Below are positions 44,134 through 47,742 of a stretch of DNA of 47,742 nt, one piece after another. The position numbers and the translations under genes were made by a program. The DNA lies in assembly GCA_023701125.1 (NCBI GenBank), contig JAMPXO010000028.1, positions 1 to 47,742 of the forward strand. Direction: 5' to 3'. Under the pieces are notes generated by a model that saw only the letters and a list, made by a program, of their open reading frames with translations, was not told where the DNA came from and searched no databases. Each line of letters starts with the position of its first letter. The stretch's first letter is position 1. This DNA comes from Vicinamibacteria bacterium (GTDB taxonomy: Bacteria; Acidobacteriota; Vicinamibacteria; Fen-336).

Positions 44134-44490
44134 TCAGCGTTCGAGCGGGAAGGTCGACACGCCGAGGCGGTGGCCGTCGGGGTCGCAGAAGTAGAGCGTG
44201 TGCGCCGTTCGCCCGTGCACGATCGCACCGGCCGCGGCCAGCCGCGACTCCCAGCCGGCCAGGTCGTCGACCACGAATGCGAGCAGGTGCCCCGAGCCTG
44301 CTTCCGGCCCTTCGCCCGCCAGCCGTTTCTCGAGCATCAGCAGCAGGCCCTCGGCCTCCAGCCACACCGAGCGCAACGCACCGTCCGGGTCGTGATGGCG
44401 GGCGCGCTCGGTCAGCCCCAGCAGCCCCGCGTAGAAGCTGGCGGAGCGGGCCGGGTCGGCGACGCGCAGGGCGAGGTGGTGGGGGCGCAC
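44134..44490 (-). CDS. VOC (glyoxalase/bleomycin resistance) family protein
   Basis: 118 residues, two beta-alpha-beta-beta-beta modules: HHLALRVADPARSASFYAGL at the start and HLLAFVVDDLAGWESRLAAA in the middle, ending in YFCDPDGHRLGVSTF. The position after DPDGxxL that is usually the metal-binding Glu is Gly here, so a metal-dependent reaction is doubtful. The GTG at 44490 follows TAGACT (44503 to 44498) by 7 bases. Divergent from the YfhO-like gene. Confidence 0.8.
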   Translation of the reverse strand: MRPHHLALRVADPARSASFYAGLLGLTERARHHDPDGALRSVWLEAEGLLLMLEKRLAGEGPEAGSGHLLAFVVDDLAGWESRLAAAGAIVHGRTAHTLYFCDPDGHRLGVSTFPLER

Positions 44491-44518
44491 GGCCGGCAGT
44501 CTACAATCCGCGCTCACG
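44491..44518. promoter_or_regulatory. Overlapping divergent -10 boxes
   Basis: TAGACT on the minus strand (44503 to 44498) is 7 bases before the GTG at 44490, and TACAAT on the plus strand (44502-44507) is 11 bases before the ATG at 44519. They overlap by two bases, the same arrangement as at 3518-3527. Confidence 0.5.
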
Positions 44519-46822
44519 ATGAGCACGATGCGGGCCGGCGCGCTCGCCGCACTGGGGCTGCTCGCGGTGTCGGCGCTCGCCTTGCCAGGCACGGTCGTCG
44601 GCCGCGAGTTGTTCGAGCGCGACGTCGACCTGATGTGGGCCGCGCAGAACGCGGCCGTCGTCCGCGCGCTGGCGGACGGGGCCTGGCCGCTGTGGGACCC
44701 GCGCGCCGGATTCGGGCAGCCGCTGCTCGCCAACCCCAACGTGCAGGCGTTGTACCCGCCGGCGTGGCTCGCGATCTTGCTGCCGCCCGGCCTCGCCTAC
44801 GTGCTGCTGACCCACCTCCACCTGGTGTTCGCGGGCCTCGGTGTGCGCGCGCTGGCGCTGCGGCTCGGCCGCGGCCCGCACGCGGCGCTGCTGGCCGGGG
44901 CGCTGTTCGTCGCCGCCGGCCCCACGCTCTCGTTCGTCAACATGTGGAACCACCTGGCGGGCATCGCGTGGATGCCGTGGGTGCTGCTGCTCGCGGACCG
45001 CGCGTTGTGTGCTCCCACCCGCCACTCGGCGCTGACGTGGGGCGTGGCCGCCGCCGCGCAGGCGCTCGCCGGCTCGCCCGACCTGTGCCTGCTCACCCAC
45101 GGCATCACGCTCGGCCTGGTCCTGTTCCGGCTGCGGTGGTCGCCGAGCGTCGCCGCACCAGCCCGCCTCTCCGCGATCGGGCTCGCGGCGCTGGCGGCCG
45201 CGGCCCTGGCCGCAGCGCAGTGGCTGCCGAGCGCGGAGGTGATCGCCCGCTCCGAGCGCGGCGCGCTGCCGGCGCAGGCGCGGCTCTACTGGTCGCTGTC
45301 GCCCCAGGCACTCGCCCAGGTCGCGCTCCCCGTGCGCTTCGACGCGATCCCCGAGCTGGCCGGGGCCGAGGTCGTGGCGCCGCTGGCCGAGCTCTGGAAC
45401 CCGCTGCTCGGCTCGCTTCACGTGGGGCCGATCGCGCTGGCGCTGGCCGTGGCTGGGATGGCCGGCCGAGGCCGCGCACGCTTCGCGCTGCTGGCGCTGG
45501 CGTTGCTCGCGCTGGCGCTGGCGCTCGGGCGCCACACGCCGGCCTACGCGCTGGCCAGTGCCCTGTTCCCGCCGCTCGCGGCGTTGCGGCATCCGTCGAA
45601 GTTCGTGCTGGTGCTGCCGCTGGCCGTCGCCCTGCTCGCCGCCGCGGGCGCCGAGCGGATGGTCGCGGGCCACGTGCGCGCGTTCCGGGTCACGCTGGCC
45701 GTGCTCGCCGGGCTCGGCCTCGCGCTCGCCGCCGGCGCCTCCGTGGCGCCCGGGCTCGACGGCGCGCCGGCGTGGACCGCGCTGTTCGCGGCGGACCCGC
45801 TGGCCCTCGGCCTCGGCGCGACGCTCGCCCTCGTCGCGCTGGCCGCCAGCGCGCTTCCCGCGGGCCGTGCGGTGACCGCGGTGGCGGCCGTCGTCGCGAT
45901 GCTGGCCTTCAACGCGCCGACCAACGCGACCGCTCCCGCGGGCTTCGTCGCCGCGCGTCCGAAGAACGCCGCTGCGGTGCGGGCGCTGGGCGAGCGCGCG
46001 TACGTGTGGGACTACGGCGAGCAGGGGCGACTGGCGGTGCCCGGCTTGCCGGGCGCGCTGCTCGACGTGCCCTACGAGCCGCGAGCGCAGGCGCGGGTGC
46101 TGGCGCTGCGCGAGTACCTGCTGCCGCCGTCCGCCGGCCGCTGGGGGATCGCCGGCAGCTACGACCGCGACTTGATGGGCTTCTTCGACGCCCCGCAGCG
46201 CGCGGCGGTGATGGCGCTGCGCGCGGCCGAGGGCACCGAGCGCTACGCGCGCCTGCTGCAACGCGGTGCCGTCGAGGTCGTGGTCGCGCTGCACGCCCAC
46301 GACCACGCCGGCCTCGAGCCGCGCGGCGAGTTGCCTGGTTTCTTCCGCCGCACGGCTCACGCCTACAGGGTGCCGGACCCGTTGCCGCGCGCCTACGCGG
46401 TCGGCGGCGTGCGCGCCGTCGCCTCGGACGAGGAGGGTGTGGTCCTGCTGGGCGACGCAGGCTTCGAACCGCGCGCGGAGGTCGCGCTGGCCGCGGCGTC
46501 ACCGCGTCTCGCGCCGGCGGACTTCGTCCAGCGCGTGGCCGTCGTCGCCCGCCGCGCGGACGTGGTCGAGCTGGACGTCGAGCTCTCGCACCCGGGCCAC
46601 GTCGTGCTGCTCGAGGCGTGGGACCCGGGCTGGCGAGCGGAGGTCGACGGCGCGCCGGCGCCGGTGCTGCGCGCGAACGGCATCTTCCGCGCGGTGGCCG
46701 TGGCGGCGGGCCGACACCGGGTGACGATGCGCTACCGCCCGCGGGCGGCAACCGTGGGCCTCGCCGTGTCGCTGCTGACCGCGATCGGCCTCGTCGTCGC
46801 CTGGCGCACGTCGCGGCCGTGA
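44519..46822 (+). CDS. YfhO-family polytopic membrane protein
   Basis: 767 residues with about ten or more helices and a large soluble C-terminal region (about 490-735). The first periplasmic loop contains RDVDLMWAAQNAAVVRALADG and later WDPRAGFGQPLLANPNVQAL, a hallmark of the YfhO family, a GT-C-like group implicated in glycosylation of surface polymers in Gram-positives. The C-terminal part has DPLPRAYAVGGV and AWDPGWRAEVDG, also typical. The next gene overlaps its stop (GTGA). The acceptor is unknown. Confidence 0.8.
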   Translation: MSTMRAGALAALGLLAVSALALPGTVVGRELFERDVDLMWAAQNAAVVRALADGAWPLWDPRAGFGQPLLANPNVQALYPPAWLAILLPPGLAYVLLTHLHLVFAGLGVRALALRLGRGPHAALLAGALFVAAGPTLSFVNMWNHLAGIAWMPWVLLLADRALCAPTRHSALTWGVAAAAQALAGSPDLCLLTHGITLGLVLFRLRWSPSVAAPARLSAIGLAALAAAALAAAQWLPSAEVIARSERGALPAQARLYWSLSPQALAQVALPVRFDAIPELAGAEVVAPLAELWNPLLGSLHVGPIALALAVAGMAGRGRARFALLALALLALALALGRHTPAYALASALFPPLAALRHPSKFVLVLPLAVALLAAAGAERMVAGHVRAFRVTLAVLAGLGLALAAGASVAPGLDGAPAWTALFAADPLALGLGATLALVALAASALPAGRAVTAVAAVVAMLAFNAPTNATAPAGFVAARPKNAAAVRALGERAYVWDYGEQGRLAVPGLPGALLDVPYEPRAQARVLALREYLLPPSAGRWGIAGSYDRDLMGFFDAPQRAAVMALRAAEGTERYARLLQRGAVEVVVALHAHDHAGLEPRGELPGFFRRTAHAYRVPDPLPRAYAVGGVRAVASDEEGVVLLGDAGFEPRAEVALAAASPRLAPADFVQRVAVVARRADVVELDVELSHPGHVVLLEAWDPGWRAEVDGAPAPVLRANGIFRAVAVAAGRHRVTMRYRPRAATVGLAVSLLTAIGLVVAWRTSRP

Positions 46823-47730
46823 GCGCGGGCGCGCTCAACTCGGGCTTCACCTACGTCGAGCGGGTCGGGCCGGGCGACGCCGGACGCACGCTGCTCGAGC
46901 ACCTCGTGCGGCGCCACACCCACTCCGACGTGTCGACGTGGATGGCGCGGGTCGCCGCGGGCGAGGTCGACGTCGACGGGGCTGCGGCACGCCCCGACAC
47001 GCCGTTGCGGGCGGGCCAGCGGGTGACCTGGCGGCGGCCGCCGTGGGTCGAGCCGGCGGTGCCGTTGGAGTTCGCGGTGGTCTTCGAGGACGCCCACCTG
47101 CTCGCGATCGACAAGCCATCCGGCCTGCCCTCGGTGCCGGCGGGTGGCTTCCTCGAGCACACCGCGCTCCACCTGGTGCGCCGCACCCATCCCGCCGCCG
47201 CGCCGTTGCATCGACTCGGTCGCGGTACCTCCGGCCTGTTGCTGTTCGCCCTCTCCGATCGCGCCCGCCGCGCGCTGGCCGCCGACTGGCGCACCGGCCG
47301 CGTCCGCAAGGTCTATCGCGCGCTCGCGCAGGGCAGTCCGGACCGCGACGAGTGGTCGATCGACGCCCCGATCGGCCCGATCGAGCACCCGAGACTCGGC
47401 CACGTCCACGCCCGCAGCGCCGCCGGCCGCCCGGCGCTGTCCCACGTCCGCGTGCTCGAGCGACGAGCCGACGCGACCCTCGTCGAAGTCCGCATCGAGA
47501 CCGGCCGCCCGCACCAGATCCGCATCCACCTCGCCACGTCGGGCCACCCGCTGGTGGGCGATCCGCTCTACGCGGCGGGCGGCGGCCTGCGCAAGGAGCC
47601 GGCGCTGCCCGGCGCGGGCGGCTACCTGCTGCACGCCCACCAACTGACTTTCGACCACCCGGACACGCGAACGCGGCTGGAACTGGAAGCGCGACCGCCG
47701 GCACGACTGGAGCCAGCGGCGAAAGGCTGA
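46819..47730 (+). CDS. RluA-family pseudouridine synthase-like protein, catalytic Asp replaced
   Basis: 303 residues from GTG at 46819, overlapping the upstream stop. An S4-like N-terminal part (about 13-72) precedes the synthase domain: VVFEDAHLLAIDKPSGLP (88-105), HRLGRGTSGLLLF (131-143), RVRKVYRAL and RIETGRPHQIRIHLA. In active family members the second motif is HRLD; here the Asp is Gly134. Similar HRLGRGTSG sequences exist in a subgroup of the family as far as I recall, so this may be a distinct subgroup rather than a dead gene. Target RNA is unknown. Confidence 0.85.
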   Translation: MSAGALNSGFTYVERVGPGDAGRTLLEHLVRRHTHSDVSTWMARVAAGEVDVDGAAARPDTPLRAGQRVTWRRPPWVEPAVPLEFAVVFEDAHLLAIDKPSGLPSVPAGGFLEHTALHLVRRTHPAAAPLHRLGRGTSGLLLFALSDRARRALAADWRTGRVRKVYRALAQGSPDRDEWSIDAPIGPIEHPRLGHVHARSAAGRPALSHVRVLERRADATLVEVRIETGRPHQIRIHLATSGHPLVGDPLYAAGGGLRKEPALPGAGGYLLHAHQLTFDHPDTRTRLELEARPPARLEPAAKG

Positions 47731-47742
47731 CGCTAAGGTTCC

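Overview
The window is a gene-dense, very GC-rich (by eye above 70 %) bacterial chromosome segment with short intergenic gaps and many ATGA or GTGA overlaps. I see no tRNA, rRNA, CRISPR array, insertion sequence or phage gene. Four roughly 800-residue MacB/FtsX permeases of the type called ADOP (acidobacterial duplicated orphan permeases), together with the GC content, suggest an Acidobacteriota-like organism with an outer membrane (TonB receptor, MacA-type fusion protein). This taxonomy is an inference.

Region 1 (1-16996) looks like a locus for surface glycolipid or glycan and phosphonate synthesis. It holds a truncated ABC exporter, a LicD-type phosphotransferase, three GT-C-like membrane glycosyltransferases, a cytosolic GT4, a small acyl-chain cassette (polyketide-type dehydratase-like protein, FabF-like ketosynthase, acyl carrier protein, PlsC-like acyltransferase), a DegT aminotransferase and a GlpD-like oxidase. 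The core is a PEP mutase fused to a nucleotidyltransferase, followed by phosphonopyruvate decarboxylase.

Region 2 (16472-21174, minus) is an overlapping operon: CHASE4 membrane protein, group II PLP decarboxylase, second nucleotidyltransferase, 2-aminoethylphosphonate transaminase and a small exported protein. Regions 1 and 2 together can be read as PEP to phosphonopyruvate to phosphonoacetaldehyde to 2-aminoethylphosphonate (AEP), CMP activation, and LicD-type transfer to a lipid or glycan.

Region 3 (21230-23944) is housekeeping: YjbQ family, ArfB, a class I aminotransferase and a DUF1304 protein.

Region 4 (23961-42863) is an envelope transport island read on the minus strand: MacA-like adaptor, ABC ATPase and three tandem permeases; a TPP-riboswitch-controlled TonB receptor; a tiny Fis-type protein; then ATPase, permease, NtrC-type regulator, histidine kinase and a membrane protein. 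Three transcription units start with sigma-54-like -24/-12 elements, each with a GTCC...GGAC-type dyad centred about 110 bp upstream of the predicted start. This makes a self-contained sigma-54 regulon with its own two-component system.

Region 5 (42915-47742) holds an ABM-family monooxygenase-like protein, a proline-rich TPR membrane protein, a VOC-fold protein, a YfhO-type membrane protein and an RluA-family protein whose catalytic Asp is replaced by Gly.

Throughout the window a TANNNT -10 hexamer lies 6-9 bases before the start codon of single genes and operons, indicating frequent leaderless transcription. I used this signal to choose several TTG and GTG starts. Spans longer than 200 bases without a gene are 30677-30942 (sigma-54 site, dyads, terminator) and 42722-42948 (sigma-54 site, dyad, divergent promoter).
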